Origin: Enterovirga rhinocerotis
GTDB taxonomy: Bacteria; Pseudomonadota; Alphaproteobacteria; Rhizobiales; Beijerinckiaceae
Direction of reading: 5' to 3'
Assembly: GCF_004363955.1 (NCBI RefSeq)
Contig: NZ_SNZR01000011.1
Coordinates: 1,302,001-1,366,000, forward strand
DNA length: 64,000 bases
The number at the start of each line of letters is the position of its first letter. Position 1 is the stretch's first letter. Position numbers and translations under genes: made by a program. The notes under the pieces are model-generated. The model made no database searches, was not told where the DNA came from, and worked only from the letters and a program-made list of their open reading frames with translations. Of the stretch, positions 9,119-19,479 are shown in pieces.

Positions 9119-10251
9119 GCCGGGACGAGGTCAGCCCAGCCGACCGGCGGCTCATGGGGCTCGCGATCGCCCTCGGTCGCCGCAACAACGGGCGCACCTG
9201 GCCGAATCCATCCGTCGGCGCGGTCCTGGTCGATCCGGCGACGAACCGCATCCTCGCCGAGGCCGCGACGCAGCCGGGCGGGCGCCCCCACGCCGAGGCC
9301 GTCGCCATCGGTCAGGCAGGGGACCTCGCGCGAGGCGCGACCCTGTACGTCTCGCTGGAGCCCTGCGCCCATCACGGCCGCACACCGCCCTGTGCCGATG
9401 CGATCGTCGCAGCCGGGATCGGCCGGGTCGTGGTCTCGATGGACGATCCCGACCCCCGCGTGGCGGGGCGTGGCCATGCGCGGATCGCGGCGGCCGGAAT
9501 CGCGCTGACGAGGGGGGTCATGGTGGACGAGGCCCTGCGGGCTCATCGCGGCCACTTCACCCGAATCCGCGAGGGCCGCCCGGCTGTCACGTTGAAACTC
9601 GCCCGCACCTCCGACGGCTATGCTGCTCGGCTTCCCGGCGAGGACCGCCTGATGATCTCTGGCGAAGGGGCCGGGCATGCCGTGCATCTGGTGCGCGCCC
9701 ATGCGGATGCGATCCTCGTCGGCGTCGATACGATCCTGGCCGACGACCCACGACTCGACGTCCGGCTGCCGGGTCTCGCGGATCGGTCGCCGCTTCGGGT
9801 CGTGTTCGACACCCAGTTGCGGCTGCCGCTCTCATCCCGTCTCGTCGCGACCGCCGGAACCCTTCGGACATGGGTCGTGTGTGGGGAGGACGCTGATCAA
9901 GCGGCGGAGCGTGTTCTCGTCGCGGAAGGGCTCGACGTCATCCGGAGCCCTCTCGATTCGGGGGGGCGGCTCGATCTTCGCGCCGCGATGGCGCTGCTCG
10001 GCGCGCGGGGCCTCACGCGGGTCTTCAGTGAGGGCGGACCGACCCTCGCGGACGCGATGGCAAGGGACGGACTGATCGACGACCTCTATATCGGCACCGC
10101 GTCCGTTCCCCTCGGGCAGCCCGGCCGCCCGGCGATCGGCCCGAACCTGCGCTCATCGCTCGACCGCGACTTCCGCTTCGTGGAAAGCTGGCGCATCGAG
10201 CAGGATCTGGTCGAGCATTTCGAAAGGCGTCCATGTTCACCGGCCTTGTGA
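9115..10251 (+). CDS. ribD: Bifunctional riboflavin deaminase/reductase RibD
   Basis: RibD deaminates the pyrimidine intermediate of riboflavin synthesis and reduces its ribose side chain. The 378-residue protein has an N-terminal zinc deaminase domain (His59 and Glu61 in HAE; Cys84 and Cys93 in [12 protein letters not shown]) and a C-terminal reductase domain ([25 protein letters not shown]). The GTG at 9115 overlaps the nrdR stop and is in frame with the whole family N-terminus. Its 3' end overlaps ribE by 19 bases. Confidence 0.96.
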   Translation: MSRDEVSPADRRLMGLAIALGRRNNGRTWPNPSVGAVLVDPATNRILAEAATQPGGRPHAEAVAIGQAGDLARGATLYVSLEPCAHHGRTPPCADAIVAAGIGRVVVSMDDPDPRVAGRGHARIAAAGIALTRGVMVDEALRAHRGHFTRIREGRPAVTLKLARTSDGYAARLPGEDRLMISGEGAGHAVHLVRAHADAILVGVDTILADDPRLDVRLPGLADRSPLRVVFDTQLRLPLSSRLVATAGTLRTWVVCGEDADQAAERVLVAEGLDVIRSPLDSGGRLDLRAAMALLGARGLTRVFSEGGPTLADAMARDGLIDDLYIGTASVPLGQPGRPAIGPNLRSSLDRDFRFVESWRIEQDLVEHFERRPCSPAL

Positions 10252-10856
10252 GCGATATCGGAACGGTCTCTCTCCTGGAGGGTGAGGAGCGTCTGCGTCG
10301 GTTTCGCATCGTGTCCGGGTATGATCCCGCGACCATTGCGCTTGGCGCGTCCATCGCATGCGGCGGACCGTGTCTGACCGTGACGGCGTCCGGCCCCAGC
10401 GAAAGCGGGGCATGGTTCGAGGTCGATGTCGGGGCCGAGACGATCGCGCGGACGACGGCGGGCAGGTGGAGTGAAGGCACCCGGCTCAATCTCGAGCGCT
10501 CGCTGAAGATGGGTGACGAACTCGGCGGCCACCTCGTGACCGGCCATGTCGACGGCGTCGCCACGATCAGGGCACGCGAAGAGGTGACGGGCAGCGAATG
10601 GGGCAGGACGGTTCGGTACCGCCTGGAGGCACCCGCTTCTCTTGCGCGGTTCATCGCCGAGAAGGGATCGGTCGCGCTCGATGGGACCTCGCTGACGGTA
10701 AACGAGGTCGCGGGCGCCGAGTTCTCGGTCCTCATCATCCCGCACACCTTGTCCGTGACGACCTGGGCCGAGCGGGATGTGGGCGACGCGGTCAATCTGG
10801 AGGTCGATCTGATGGCGCGCTACGCCGCGCGCCTCGCCGAAGCGCCGCGCGGGTGA
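10233..10856 (+). CDS. ribE: Riboflavin synthase alpha subunit
   Basis: Riboflavin synthase dismutates two 6,7-dimethyl-8-ribityllumazine molecules to riboflavin. The 207-residue protein shows the two tandem lumazine-binding domains; the first begins [12 protein letters not shown], the second around GHLVTGHVDGVA with SVALDGTSLTVN. It overlaps the end of ribD and precedes ribH by 212 bases. Some naming schemes call this gene ribC. Confidence 0.96.
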   Translation: MFTGLVSDIGTVSLLEGEERLRRFRIVSGYDPATIALGASIACGGPCLTVTASGPSESGAWFEVDVGAETIARTTAGRWSEGTRLNLERSLKMGDELGGHLVTGHVDGVATIRAREEVTGSEWGRTVRYRLEAPASLARFIAEKGSVALDGTSLTVNEVAGAEFSVLIIPHTLSVTTWAERDVGDAVNLEVDLMARYAARLAEAPRG

Positions 10857-11068
10857 GGTCCGTTTCGCCCGAAGGGACGTGATCGCTCGGACCGGTCGAT
10901 GCCGAGCCATGGCTGGCCTGCGTGGCCGCCGCCTTGCGAAGCCCTGCTCCGCTCGGTACTGACCCGCTCTCTCGGAGTTGTTGCGTCGACAAGAACAGGT
11001 CGATGCCTCTTCGTGGCAGCAGCACGGCCGCAGGGCCGCAAGATGGGCGTTCGGGCTTAAACCTCACG

Positions 11069-11569
11069 ATGGTCGCAATACTCAAAACAGCGCGCCCGCG
11101 GGCGGGACTTCCGACGGGGACGCGCGCACTCATCGTCGAGGCTCGTTACTACGAGGAGATCGCCGATGAGCTGCTCTCGGGCGCCAAGGGGGCGTTGAGC
11201 GCGGCCGACGTCCCGTTCGATGTTCTCACCGTCGATGGCGCTCTTGAGATTCCGACCACGATCGCGATGGGCATCGATGCCGCCGAAGCGGCCGGCCGGC
11301 CCTACGCGCTCGCTGTCGCGCTCGGCTGCGTGATCCGCGGCGAGACCGGCCATTATGACATCGTTGCGGGCGAAAGCTCCCGGGGCCTGATGGATCTGTC
11401 GATCGCCAAGCGCTTCCCGATCGGCAACGGCATCCTCACGGTCGAGAACGAAGCCCAGGCCTGGGCGCGTGCGCGCGTGGCCGATATGAACAAGGGCGGG
11501 GGCGCTGCCGAGGCTGCCCTGTCGATCCTGCACGCCGTCCGACTCATCGGGGAGGCGGGCCGTGGCTAA
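11069..11569 (+). CDS. ribH: 6,7-dimethyl-8-ribityllumazine synthase
   Basis: Lumazine synthase condenses the RibD product with 3,4-dihydroxybutanone phosphate. The 166-residue protein has the family landmarks ARYYEEIADELL, GALEIPTTIAMG, ALGCVIRGETGHYD and GILTVENEAQAWAR. The ATG at 11069 (MVAILKTARP) gives normal length; the frame is open 49 codons upstream without family similarity. The 212 bases before it are long for this otherwise compact operon and hold no FMN riboswitch that I can recognise. The stop overlaps the GTG of nusB by 8 bases. Confidence 0.96.
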   Translation: MVAILKTARPRAGLPTGTRALIVEARYYEEIADELLSGAKGALSAADVPFDVLTVDGALEIPTTIAMGIDAAEAAGRPYALAVALGCVIRGETGHYDIVAGESSRGLMDLSIAKRFPIGNGILTVENEAQAWARARVADMNKGGGAAEAALSILHAVRLIGEAGRG

Positions 11570-12056
11570 GCCGGCCGAGCGGAGCGCGGCGCGTCTCGCC
11601 GCCGTCCAGGCGCTCTACCAGATGGACGTCTCGGGGAAGGGGGTCATGGATGCCATGGCCGAGTTCGAGGCGTTCTGGATCGGCCGTGAGGTCGAAGGCG
11701 TCGAGTTCAAGCAAGCGGAGAATTCGTTCTTCCGCGCCCTCCTCGCCGGCGTCGTCGAGCAGCAGCGCGCGATCGACCCGCTCGTAGATCGTGCCCTGTC
11801 CGCCGGCTGGCCGCTGACGCGCGTCGAGGCGGTCCTGCGGGCGATCCTCCGCGCGGGAGCCTACGAACTCGCCTTCCTCAAGGATGTGCCGGCCAAGGTC
11901 GTCATATCGGAATACGTTGATGTGGCGCACGGGTTCTACGGTGAGGACGAGCCGGGTCTGGTGAACGGCGTTCTCGATGCGATCGCGCGCGAGGTTCGCC
12001 CGGGCGAGTTGGGCGATCGGCCGGGTCGTTCGCGGCCGAGCAGAACGCGCGGCTAG
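11562..12056 (+). CDS. nusB: Transcription antitermination factor NusB
   Basis: NusB binds boxA RNA with NusE (S10) and supports antitermination of rRNA transcription. The 164-residue helical protein shows ARLAAVQALYQMD at the N-terminus and RVEAVLRAILRAGAYEL with VVISEYVDVAHGF in the C-terminal half. It starts at a GTG inside the end of ribH, so coupling is likely. A basic C-terminal tail of about 15 residues is extra. Confidence 0.96.
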   Translation: MAKPAERSAARLAAVQALYQMDVSGKGVMDAMAEFEAFWIGREVEGVEFKQAENSFFRALLAGVVEQQRAIDPLVDRALSAGWPLTRVEAVLRAILRAGAYELAFLKDVPAKVVISEYVDVAHGFYGEDEPGLVNGVLDAIAREVRPGELGDRPGRSRPSRTRG

Positions 12057-12061
12057 CGGCG

Positions 12062-13051
12062 ATGGCGCGCGCGTCCGAGGACGATCTGATCGCGCGCCAT
12101 TTCGCGCCGCTCGCCGGGAAGGGCGGGCTGGGTCTTCGCGACGACGCTGCCGAATACGCGCCGACACCCGGTCACGACCTCGTCCTGACCGCGGATGCTC
12201 TGGTCGCCGGTGTTCACTTCCTGCCGGACGACCCGCCCCGGAGCATCGGCGTCAAGGCGCTCGGCGTGAATCTGTCCGATCTCGCCGCCAAGGGAGCGAC
12301 GCCGGTCGGCTTTCTCCTCGCGCTCGCCCTGCCGGATAGCTGGACGGAAGAGTGGCTGGCGGCCTTCTGCGAGGGGCTCGGAGCGATCTCGTCATCCGCG
12401 GGCTGTGCGCTCCTCGGGGGGGATACGGTCCGTGCGGCGGGGCCGCTGACGCTGTCGATCACGGCGCTCGGGGAGGTTCCCGCCGGTCGGATGGTGAGAA
12501 GGACGACGGCCCGTCCCGGCGATCTCATCTGCGTGACCGGGAGCATCGGCGACGCGGTGCTGGGGCTCGCCCTTCTCGGAAGCGAGCAGCCTGTATGGCG
12601 GAGCGGCCTCGCGACACGCGATGCCGGGTTCCTCATCGATCGTTATCGCGAGCCGCAGCCGCGCGGCGGCCTGGCTGAAGCACTCCGCGATCTCGCAAAC
12701 GCAGCGATGGACGTGTCGGACGGCCTTGCGGGCGATGTCTCGAAGATGCTTCGGGCCAGCGGCGTCGGGGGCGTGATCGATCTCGATCGCGTGCCTTGGT
12801 CGGGAGCCGCGGCGGCCGTCCTCGCACAGGCGCCGGAATTCCGCGACCGCCTCGTTGCCGGCGGCGACGATTACGAGATTCTCTTCACGCTGCCCGAGAC
12901 GGGACTCCCGGCGATGCGGCAGCGCTCGGCTGAGGCCGGTATTCCGATCACGGTGATCGGGCGCGTGATGGACGGTGATAGCGCGATCACGTTTCGGGAC
13001 GGCGGCCTCGAGCATCGACTCGGCCAGACGTCCTACCAGCACTTCCGGTAG
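12062..13051 (+). CDS. thiL: Thiamine-monophosphate kinase
   Basis: ThiL phosphorylates thiamine monophosphate to the active diphosphate. The 329-residue protein has the AIR-synthase-like fold with LRDDAAEY near the N-terminus, DALVAGVHF, GVKALGVNLSDLAAKGA, CALLGGDTVRA and AAMDVSDGLAGD. It starts 5 bases after nusB and is followed after 7 bases by an MFS transporter, all on one strand. Confidence 0.96.
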   Translation: MARASEDDLIARHFAPLAGKGGLGLRDDAAEYAPTPGHDLVLTADALVAGVHFLPDDPPRSIGVKALGVNLSDLAAKGATPVGFLLALALPDSWTEEWLAAFCEGLGAISSSAGCALLGGDTVRAAGPLTLSITALGEVPAGRMVRRTTARPGDLICVTGSIGDAVLGLALLGSEQPVWRSGLATRDAGFLIDRYREPQPRGGLAEALRDLANAAMDVSDGLAGDVSKMLRASGVGGVIDLDRVPWSGAAAAVLAQAPEFRDRLVAGGDDYEILFTLPETGLPAMRQRSAEAGIPITVIGRVMDGDSAITFRDGGLEHRLGQTSYQHFR

Positions 13052-13058
13052 GTTCGAG

Positions 13059-14282
13059 ATGGCCACGACCACGCCTCCGTCCGCGACAGGAGGACCTTCG
13101 AGCTGGCGTCATCAGGCCGCCGTCCTCGCGGTGGCCCAGGCGCTCGGTGGGGCGAATCCCTCGATCGTCGTCGCGCTCGGCGGCCTGGTGGGCGCGCGCC
13201 TCGCGCCCGATCAGACCTATGCGACCCTTCCCGTCAGCATGCTCCAGTTCGGGATCGCTCTGGGGACGCTGCCCGCGGCATATCTGATGAACCGTCTCGG
13301 GCGCCGGGGCGGATACCTGATCGGCGGTGCCGTCGGGGTGCTCGCGGGTGCAGTGGCTGCGACCGGGATCTCGGTCGGTTCGTTCCTAATCTTCTGCCTC
13401 GGCACGCTCATGGCCGGCCTCTATTCGTCCTATGTGCAGAGCTACCGGTTCGCGGCTGCCGACGATGCCTCCCCGGCCGATCGGCCCCGCGCCATCTCGT
13501 GGGTGATGACGGGAGGCATCCTGGCCGGAATCATCGGGCCGCAAACAGTCATCTGGACAAGCGACCTCATCCCCGAAGCCCCTTTCGCCGGCGGATTTCT
13601 CGGCCAGGCGGCCCTGGCGCTCATCTCGATCCTCGTGATCTCGCAGCTTCGCTCCCGCCGGCCTGCACCGGTGCAAGCGACCGCCACGCGGCGGGGCCGC
13701 CCTCTGATGCAGATCGTGCGGCAGCGTCGTTTCGTGCTGTCGGTCATCGCCGGGCTCGTGAGCTACGGTCTGATGAGCTTCGTGATGACCGCCGCCCCTC
13801 TGGCGATGGTGATGGAATGCGGGCTGTCTGTGAGTTCGGCGACGCTCGGCATCCAGTGGCACATCCTGGCGATGTTCGGGCCGAGCCTCCTGACCGGCAG
13901 GCTGATCGCCCGTTTCGGCAAGGTGCAGATCACCGTCGTCGGGCTGCTCCTGATCGCTGCCTCCGCGGTGGTCGGTTTGATGGGCCGTGACGTGGCGCAT
14001 TTCTGGGCTGCGCTCATCCTCGTCGGCCTGGGCTGGAATCTCGGCTTCATCGGCGCGACGTCGCTCGTGACCGATTGCTACGAGCCGGAGGAGCGCGCCA
14101 AGGTCCAGGCCGCAAACGACTTTCTCGTCTTCGGCACGGTCGCCATCGCGTCCTTCGCCTCAGGCACCCTGCAGATGACCGGGGGCTGGGCGATGGTGAA
14201 CTGGCTGGTTTTCCCGTTCGTCGCCGTCGCACTCGTGGCCCTGATGCTGCCCGACCGGTCCGGACGCCTTCGTCCTAGCTGA
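13059..14282 (+). CDS. MFS transporter
   Basis: This 407-residue integral membrane protein has about 12 hydrophobic segments and a major-facilitator motif between helices 2 and 3 ([16 protein letters not shown]). It begins 7 bases after thiL, so the pair is probably cotranscribed. The substrate cannot be inferred; linkage to thiL allows a vitamin-related guess, but only as speculation. The ATG at 13059 follows a weak GGTTCGAG site; the frame is open upstream inside thiL. Confidence 0.88.
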   Translation: MATTTPPSATGGPSSWRHQAAVLAVAQALGGANPSIVVALGGLVGARLAPDQTYATLPVSMLQFGIALGTLPAAYLMNRLGRRGGYLIGGAVGVLAGAVAATGISVGSFLIFCLGTLMAGLYSSYVQSYRFAAADDASPADRPRAISWVMTGGILAGIIGPQTVIWTSDLIPEAPFAGGFLGQAALALISILVISQLRSRRPAPVQATATRRGRPLMQIVRQRRFVLSVIAGLVSYGLMSFVMTAAPLAMVMECGLSVSSATLGIQWHILAMFGPSLLTGRLIARFGKVQITVVGLLLIAASAVVGLMGRDVAHFWAALILVGLGWNLGFIGATSLVTDCYEPEERAKVQAANDFLVFGTVAIASFASGTLQMTGGWAMVNWLVFPFVAVALVALMLPDRSGRLRPS

Positions 14283-14370
14283 GCATAGCTGCGCGAACGC
14301 GCGACGGCGCAATTGCGAAACGAGCAAAAGTTTGGCAGGTTTTCCGGACATCCCGCGAGCACCGTGAAAC

Positions 14371-14404
14371 GGGCCGCGACCGTGTGTGGCAATGCACACG
14401 GCCC
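14371..14404 (+). promoter_or_regulatory. Hairpin in the hppA leader
   Basis: CGTGTG at 14381-14386 pairs with CACACG at 14395-14400, extended by GGGC at 14371-14374 with GCCC at 14401-14404. It lies 46 bases before the hppA start. It could shape translation or stability of the leader. The rest of the 167-base MFS-hppA interval has no gene. Confidence 0.35.
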
Positions 14405-14449
14405 GAGGTTCGACGCGTCCACGCTCATCCCGCCAGCCAAGGGTATGTG

Positions 14450-16606
14450 ATGACCGCACTCCTCCTCATTATTTTCGGGGGCGCTCTGTCGATCGCCTAC
14501 GGTCTTTGGGCCATCAACGACGTCATGAAGCGCGACGCCGGGACGGCCCGGATGCGCGAGATCGCAAGTGCGGTGGCGGAAGGGGCGCAGGCCTATCTGA
14601 AGCGCCAGTACCTGACGATCGGCGTGGTCGGGGTGGTGCTGTTCGCCCTGTTATGGTGGCTCCTCGGCATGCTCGTGGCACTCGGCTTCGCCGTCGGTGC
14701 CATCCTCTCGGGCGTCGCCGGCTTCATCGGCATGAACGTGTCGGTGAGGGCGAACGTGCGGACGGCCCAGGCCGCTGCCAAGTCGCTCGCCGATGGTCTC
14801 GACGTCGCCTTCAAATCGGGCGCCGTGACCGGGATGCTCGTCGCAGGCCTCGCCCTCCTCGGTGTGACGATCTACTACGCGGTCCTGACCCGTGGCCTCG
14901 GCCACGCGCCGTCGAGCCGGGTCGTCATCGACTCGCTCGTGGCTCTCGGTTTCGGCGCCTCGCTGATCTCGATCTTCGCCCGCCTCGGCGGCGGCATCTT
15001 CACGAAGGGCGCCGATGTCGGCGCGGACCTCGTGGGCAAGGTCGAAGCCGGCATCCCCGAGGATGATCCGCGCAACCCCGCGACCATCGCCGACAATGTG
15101 GGCGACAATGTCGGCGACTGCGCCGGCATGGCCGCCGACCTCTTCGAGACCTACGCGGTGACGATCGTCGCGACGATGGTGCTCGCGGCGATCTTCTTCG
15201 CCGGCTCGCCCTGGCTCGAGACGATGATGATCTATCCGCTCGCCATCGGCGCGGCCTGTATCGTCACCTCGATCATCGGCACCTTCGCCGTGAAGCTCGG
15301 CCAGAACGGCTCGATCATGGGCGCCCTCTACAAGGGCTTCATCGCTGCGGGCGTGCTGTCCATCGCCGCGATCGCCATCGTGAACCTCCTCGTGTTCGGC
15401 GGGTTCAGTCAGAGCTTCACGACCGTCCAGGGCGTGACCTTCACCTCGGGCCAGCTCTTCGGCTGCGCCCTCGCGGGCCTCGCGGTGACCGCCCTCATCG
15501 TGGTCATCACCGAGTACTACACAGGCACGGGCAAGCGGCCCGTGGTGTCGATCGCCCAGGCTTCCGTGACGGGCCACGGAACCAACGTCATCCAGGGCCT
15601 CGCGGTCTCCTTGGAATCGACGGCGCTGCCGACGATCGTGATCGTCGCCGGCATCATCGTCTCCTACGGCCTCGCCGGCCTGTTCGGCATCGCCATCGCG
15701 ACGACCGCCATGCTCGCGCTCGCCGGCGTCGTCGTTGCACTCGACGCCTTCGGACCCGTCACCGACAACGCGGGCGGGATCGCGGAAATGGCCGGCATGC
15801 CTGCGGACGTGCGCAAGTCGACCGACGCGCTGGACGCGGTCGGCAACACCACGAAGGCGGTGACGAAGGGTTACGCGATCGGCTCGGCCGGTCTCGGCGC
15901 GCTCGTCCTGTTCGCGGCCTATACCTCGGACCTGAACTTCTTCATCGCCGAGGCCAACAAGGCCGGATCGACCTCCTTCCAGTACTTCAAGGGTGTGACG
16001 GTCGATTTCTCGCTCTCGAACCCCTACGTCGTCGTCGGCCTTCTCCTGGGCGGCCTCATCCCCTTCCTGTTCGGCGGCATGAGCATGACCGCGGTCGGGA
16101 AGGCGGCGGGCTCGGTCGTCGAGGAGGTCCGCCGGCAGTTCCGCGAGAAGCCGGGCATCATGGAGGGCACCGATCGTCCCGATTACGGGCGTGCCGTCGA
16201 CATGCTGACGCGGTCCGCGATCAAGCAGATGGTGATCCCCTCGCTCCTGCCCGTCCTCGCGCCGGTCGTGATCTTCTTCGTGATCAACGCCATCGCCGGC
16301 CGGAACCAGGCCTTCGCGGCGGTGGGCGCGATGCTGCTGGGCGTCATCGTCACGGGCATCTTCGTCGCGATCTCGATGACCTCGGGCGGCGGCGCCTGGG
16401 ACAACGCCAAGAAGTCCTTCGAGGACGGCTTCGTCGACAAGGACGGCGTGCGGCATCTGAAGGGCTCGGAAGCCCACAAGGCGTCCGTCACGGGCGATAC
16501 CGTCGGCGATCCCTATAAGGACACGGCTGGTCCGGCGGTGAACCCCGCCATCAAGATCACGAACATCATCGCCTTGCTGCTCCTGGCCATCCTGGCCCAC
16601 AGCTGA
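14450..16606 (+). CDS. hppA: Membrane-bound proton-translocating pyrophosphatase
   Basis: This enzyme hydrolyses pyrophosphate and pumps protons across the inner membrane. The 718-residue protein has about 16 hydrophobic segments. The acidic substrate loops are intact ([20 protein letters not shown], then [19 protein letters not shown]), as is a late GGAWDNAKK. The [10 protein letters not shown] segment carries the lysine typical of potassium-independent forms. Chosen start is the ATG at 14450 (MTALLLII). It ends in a bidirectional terminator shared with bamE. Confidence 0.97.
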   Translation: MTALLLIIFGGALSIAYGLWAINDVMKRDAGTARMREIASAVAEGAQAYLKRQYLTIGVVGVVLFALLWWLLGMLVALGFAVGAILSGVAGFIGMNVSVRANVRTAQAAAKSLADGLDVAFKSGAVTGMLVAGLALLGVTIYYAVLTRGLGHAPSSRVVIDSLVALGFGASLISIFARLGGGIFTKGADVGADLVGKVEAGIPEDDPRNPATIADNVGDNVGDCAGMAADLFETYAVTIVATMVLAAIFFAGSPWLETMMIYPLAIGAACIVTSIIGTFAVKLGQNGSIMGALYKGFIAAGVLSIAAIAIVNLLVFGGFSQSFTTVQGVTFTSGQLFGCALAGLAVTALIVVITEYYTGTGKRPVVSIAQASVTGHGTNVIQGLAVSLESTALPTIVIVAGIIVSYGLAGLFGIAIATTAMLALAGVVVALDAFGPVTDNAGGIAEMAGMPADVRKSTDALDAVGNTTKAVTKGYAIGSAGLGALVLFAAYTSDLNFFIAEANKAGSTSFQYFKGVTVDFSLSNPYVVVGLLLGGLIPFLFGGMSMTAVGKAAGSVVEEVRRQFREKPGIMEGTDRPDYGRAVDMLTRSAIKQMVIPSLLPVLAPVVIFFVINAIAGRNQAFAAVGAMLLGVIVTGIFVAISMTSGGGAWDNAKKSFEDGFVDKDGVRHLKGSEAHKASVTGDTVGDPYKDTAGPAVNPAIKITNIIALLLLAILAHS

Positions 16607-16625
16607 GGCGGTCGGCGCCGAAACC

Positions 16626-16662
16626 AAAAAAGCCCGCCGGGTCCGACCCGGCGGGCTTTTTC
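16626..16662. terminator. Bidirectional intrinsic terminator between hppA and bamE
   Basis: A 12-bp perfect stem (16631-16642 with 16646-16657) and a 3-base loop are flanked by an A-tract on the left and a T-tract on the right. It can stop transcription of both convergent genes. Confidence 0.9.
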
Positions 16663-16750
16663 GTTGGTGACGGCGGCGGCGTTGCCGCCCCACCCGAGCC
16701 GCGGGCGGCCCGACCGGCCTATTCGGCAATCGGGCCGCAATCCGCGAAAG

Positions 16751-17194
16751 TCAGTTCCACTTTCCGAGGCCTCGGAAGAGCTGAGCGACGAAGTTCGCCT
16801 CCTGGCCGCCCGATTCGGTCTTGCGCGAGATGAAGTCGAACACGACGCCGTCCTGCAGGCCGTAGAGAGCGACGCGCTCTACGCGCATGCCCTGATTGAA
16901 ATACACCGCCATGACGCGCTGGTCGGTGACGCTCTCGCCCATGAATTGCAGCCGACGGGTTGCGGTCTGGCTGATGTAGTACCAGCTCCTGTTGCCGACC
17001 GTGGACACCGTGGAGGGAGTGCCGAGAATCCGCAGGACGTCCTCGGCGCTCGTTCCAGGCTTGACCTGGGCGACGGCGCGCTCGTCGATGACGTAGCCTC
17101 TGTGGAGATCCTCGCCGATCATGCACCCGCTGACGGATAGGCCGATGAGCGCCGCAGCGGCCAGTCGGGCGAACGAAGGGAAGCCTTGCGACAT
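16751..17194 (-). CDS. bamE: Outer-membrane assembly lipoprotein BamE (SmpA/OmlA)
   Basis: BamE is an accessory lipoprotein of the BAM complex that inserts beta-barrel proteins into the outer membrane. The 147-residue precursor has a signal peptide ending in a lipobox (LSVSGC, lipidated Cys24). The SmpA/OmlA domain shows VKPGTSAEDVLRILGTPS and SWYYISQ. It is divergent from the ubiquinol-cytochrome c chaperone gene. Confidence 0.92.
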   Translation of the reverse strand: MSQGFPSFARLAAAALIGLSVSGCMIGEDLHRGYVIDERAVAQVKPGTSAEDVLRILGTPSTVSTVGNRSWYYISQTATRRLQFMGESVTDQRVMAVYFNQGMRVERVALYGLQDGVVFDFISRKTESGGQEANFVAQLFRGLGKWN

Positions 17195-17305
17195 CGAGAT
17201 CCTCTTGAAGTCGGCCTAGAGCCTTGTTCGGACGAGCGAGGTGCCGTAGCGGCGCCTTATGGCTTTGACAAGGCGGCCGGCCTCGGTCGCCGGAGGGCAT
17301 TGCGG

Positions 17306-17839
17306 ATGTTGAGTTTCCTGCGGCGGTCATCCCGGGAGAGGGTGGTCGATCGCTTTCATGCCGCCGTGGTCGACGCGTCGCGCGATCCGCGGCTCTTCGG
17401 CGATGGCGGCTTTCCGGACACCATCGAAGGCCGGTTCGAATCGTTGGTGCTGCACGTGATGCTGGTCCTGCGGCGGCTGCGGAACCTCCCCGCGCCGGCC
17501 GGCGACATGGCCCAGGACCTCGTCGATACGGTGTTCGCCCATCTCGAGATCGCCCTTCGCGAATCGGGCGTCGGAGACATGGGCGTCCCGAAGCGGATGA
17601 AGAAGCTCGGCCGCGCCTTCTACGATCGGACGGCAAAGTACGAGGCTGCGCTCGAGGCCCGCGATCCGGCGTCGTTGGCCGCCGAACTGGCGAAGCGCCT
17701 CGGCGGCGAGGCGGCGACGTATGCCGGGCTCGCGGAATATTGCCTCGCGTCGGAGACCACGCTCGCGAGCCGCGATCTCGATGGGCTGCTGAAGAGCGTC
17801 GACTTTTCCGTTCCGTCCTTGTCCGGGGGTATGTCGTGA
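17306..17839 (+). CDS. Ubiquinol-cytochrome c chaperone family protein
   Basis: Members of this family (Cbp3-like) help assemble the cytochrome bc1 complex. The 177-residue protein has a conserved helical core: HVMLVLRRLRN, DLVDTVFAHLEIALRESGVGDMGVPKRMKKLGRAFYDR, split here only for description. The ATG at 17306 (MLSFLRR) is preceded by an in-frame TTG at 17300. The stop overlaps the GTG of the DUF177 gene in a GTGA arrangement. Confidence 0.88.
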   Translation: MLSFLRRSSRERVVDRFHAAVVDASRDPRLFGDGGFPDTIEGRFESLVLHVMLVLRRLRNLPAPAGDMAQDLVDTVFAHLEIALRESGVGDMGVPKRMKKLGRAFYDRTAKYEAALEARDPASLAAELAKRLGGEAATYAGLAEYCLASETTLASRDLDGLLKSVDFSVPSLSGGMS

Positions 17840-18369
17840 CCGACAACGCGTTCGGGCCGCTGTCGCGGCCCTTCCCGCTCCATCGCGTCACGCCGGGTGG
17901 GGTCGAGGCGCCCGTCGAGGCGACGGCGGCGGAGAATCAGGCGCTGGCCGTCGACCTCGATCTTCCGGCCATTCACCGGCTCGAGGCCCGCTATCGGCTC
18001 ACGGGGCGTTCCGATCGCGTTGAGGTGACGGGTCGCCTGCGGGCGTCGATCGAGCAGATCTGCGTCGTGACGCTCGAACCGTTTCCCGTGGAGATCGACG
18101 AAGAGGTCGAGATCGCTTTCGCGACGCCGGACCCGCGCCGGAAGCGCGAGGATGCGGCCGAGGTCGAATTGTCGGCCGACGAGGACCTTCCCGACGAACT
18201 CGTCGGAGAGCATATCGATCTGGGGCGAATCACGGCCGAATTCCTGGCACTGGGGCTCGATCCCTATCCACGTCGGCCGGGAGCGGCTTTCGACACGCCG
18301 GACGAGCCCGTCGCCGAGGGTCCCTTCTCGCGCTTGGCCGAGCTTCGCCCGAAGCAGGATGACCGTTGA
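17836..18369 (+). CDS. DUF177 (YceD) family protein
   Basis: This is a 177-residue YceD-like protein. In many bacteria the family is encoded near rpmF and plsX and is linked to rRNA metabolism; its biochemical role is unsettled. Segments seen are a beta-rich core (YRLTGRSDRVEVTGRLRASIEQICVVTLEP style, read in parts) and an acidic middle with DLPDELVGEHIDLGRI. The usual CxxC pair is reduced to a single cysteine in QICVVTLEP. GTG start overlaps the preceding stop. Confidence 0.82.
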   Translation: MTDNAFGPLSRPFPLHRVTPGGVEAPVEATAAENQALAVDLDLPAIHRLEARYRLTGRSDRVEVTGRLRASIEQICVVTLEPFPVEIDEEVEIAFATPDPRRKREDAAEVELSADEDLPDELVGEHIDLGRITAEFLALGLDPYPRRPGAAFDTPDEPVAEGPFSRLAELRPKQDDR

Positions 18370-18444
18370 GAGCCATTCCATTAAAGAGGCTCGCGTGAAG
18401 GATCCGGCTCCTTCGGCTCACCAGAACAGGGTTCCGTTTTCCGC

Positions 18445-19479
18445 ATGACCAATCAGGTCCGCATCTCGCTCGACGCCATGGGCGGCGATGCCGGTCCGAG
18501 TGTCACAGTCCCCGGTGCGGCGCTTGCACTCGAACGGCATCCCGGGTTGCGCTTCCTGATGGTCGGCAACGAGTCGGTTCTGAAACCGCTCGTGGCGCAG
18601 CATCCGGCGCTCGCAGCGGCCACGGACATCCGCCACGCCGAGCTCACCGTCGCGATGGACGAGAAGCCCAGCCAGGCCCTGCGGAGCGGCCGTTGGAAGT
18701 CCTCGATGTGGATGGCGATCCAGGCCGTCCGCGACGGCGAGGCCGATGCCTGCGTCTCGGCCGGCAACACGGGCGCGCTGATGGCGATGTCCAAGGTTTG
18801 CCTCAAGACGATGACGGGGATCGAGCGGCCAGCCATCGCCGCGATCTGGCCGACGACGCGCGGGGAATCCGTGGTGCTCGACGTCGGCGCGACGATCGGG
18901 GCGGACGCCGCCCACCTCGTCGACATGGCGGTGATGGGCGCCGCGATGGCCAGGATCGTCTTCGATCTCGACAAGGCGTCGGTCGGGCTTCTCAACGTCG
19001 GCACCGAGGAGGTGAAGGGCGTCGAGATCGTGCGGGAGGCCAGCCGGATCCTGCGCGAGCAGGAGATTCCCGGCCTCGCCTATCACGGCTTCGTCGAGGG
19101 CGACGATCTCGGTCGCGGGACGGTCGACGTGGTCGTGACGGAGGGATTCACGGGCAATATCGCCCTCAAGACGGCCGAGGGGACCGCCAGGCAGATCGCC
19201 GAGTATCTGCGCGCTGCGATGAACCGGACGCTGATGGCGAAGATCGGCTACCTGTTCGCGCGCCAAGCCTTCAACGCTCTTCGCGACAAGCTCGATCCGC
19301 GCAAGGTCAATGGCGGGGTGTTCCTCGGCCTCGAAGGCATCGTCGTGAAAAGCCATGGCGGAACCGATGCCATCGGCTTTGCGAGCGCCGTGGACATGGC
19401 GCGGGACATGGCTCAGCACCATCTGATGCAGACGATCCGGGATATGCTCGACGAGACCTCGGTCGTAGTGAATTCGTGA
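18445..19479 (+). CDS. plsX: Phosphate acyltransferase PlsX
   Basis: PlsX makes acyl-phosphate from acyl-ACP at the start of phospholipid synthesis. The 344-residue protein has [12 protein letters not shown] at the N-terminus, [12 protein letters not shown] in the middle and [14 protein letters not shown] further on. Its TGA overlaps the GTG of fabH, giving a plsX-fabH pair that links phospholipid and fatty-acid initiation. Confidence 0.97.
   Translation: MTNQVRISLDAMGGDAGPSVTVPGAALALERHPGLRFLMVGNESVLKPLVAQHPALAAATDIRHAELTVAMDEKPSQALRSGRWKSSMWMAIQAVRDGEADACVSAGNTGALMAMSKVCLKTMTGIERPAIAAIWPTTRGESVVLDVGATIGADAAHLVDMAVMGAAMARIVFDLDKASVGLLNVGTEEVKGVEIVREASRILREQEIPGLAYHGFVEGDDLGRGTVDVVVTEGFTGNIALKTAEGTARQIAEYLRAAMNRTLMAKIGYLFARQAFNALRDKLDPRKVNGGVFLGLEGIVVKSHGGTDAIGFASAVDMARDMAQHHLMQTIRDMLDETSVVVNS

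Noticed and set aside
10857-11068. FMN riboswitch before ribH
   Set aside because: The conserved blocks of the FMN aptamer (such as the GGGGCAGGGTGAAA-like core and the paired AGCCCGCGA segment) are not present in this gap or before ribD.
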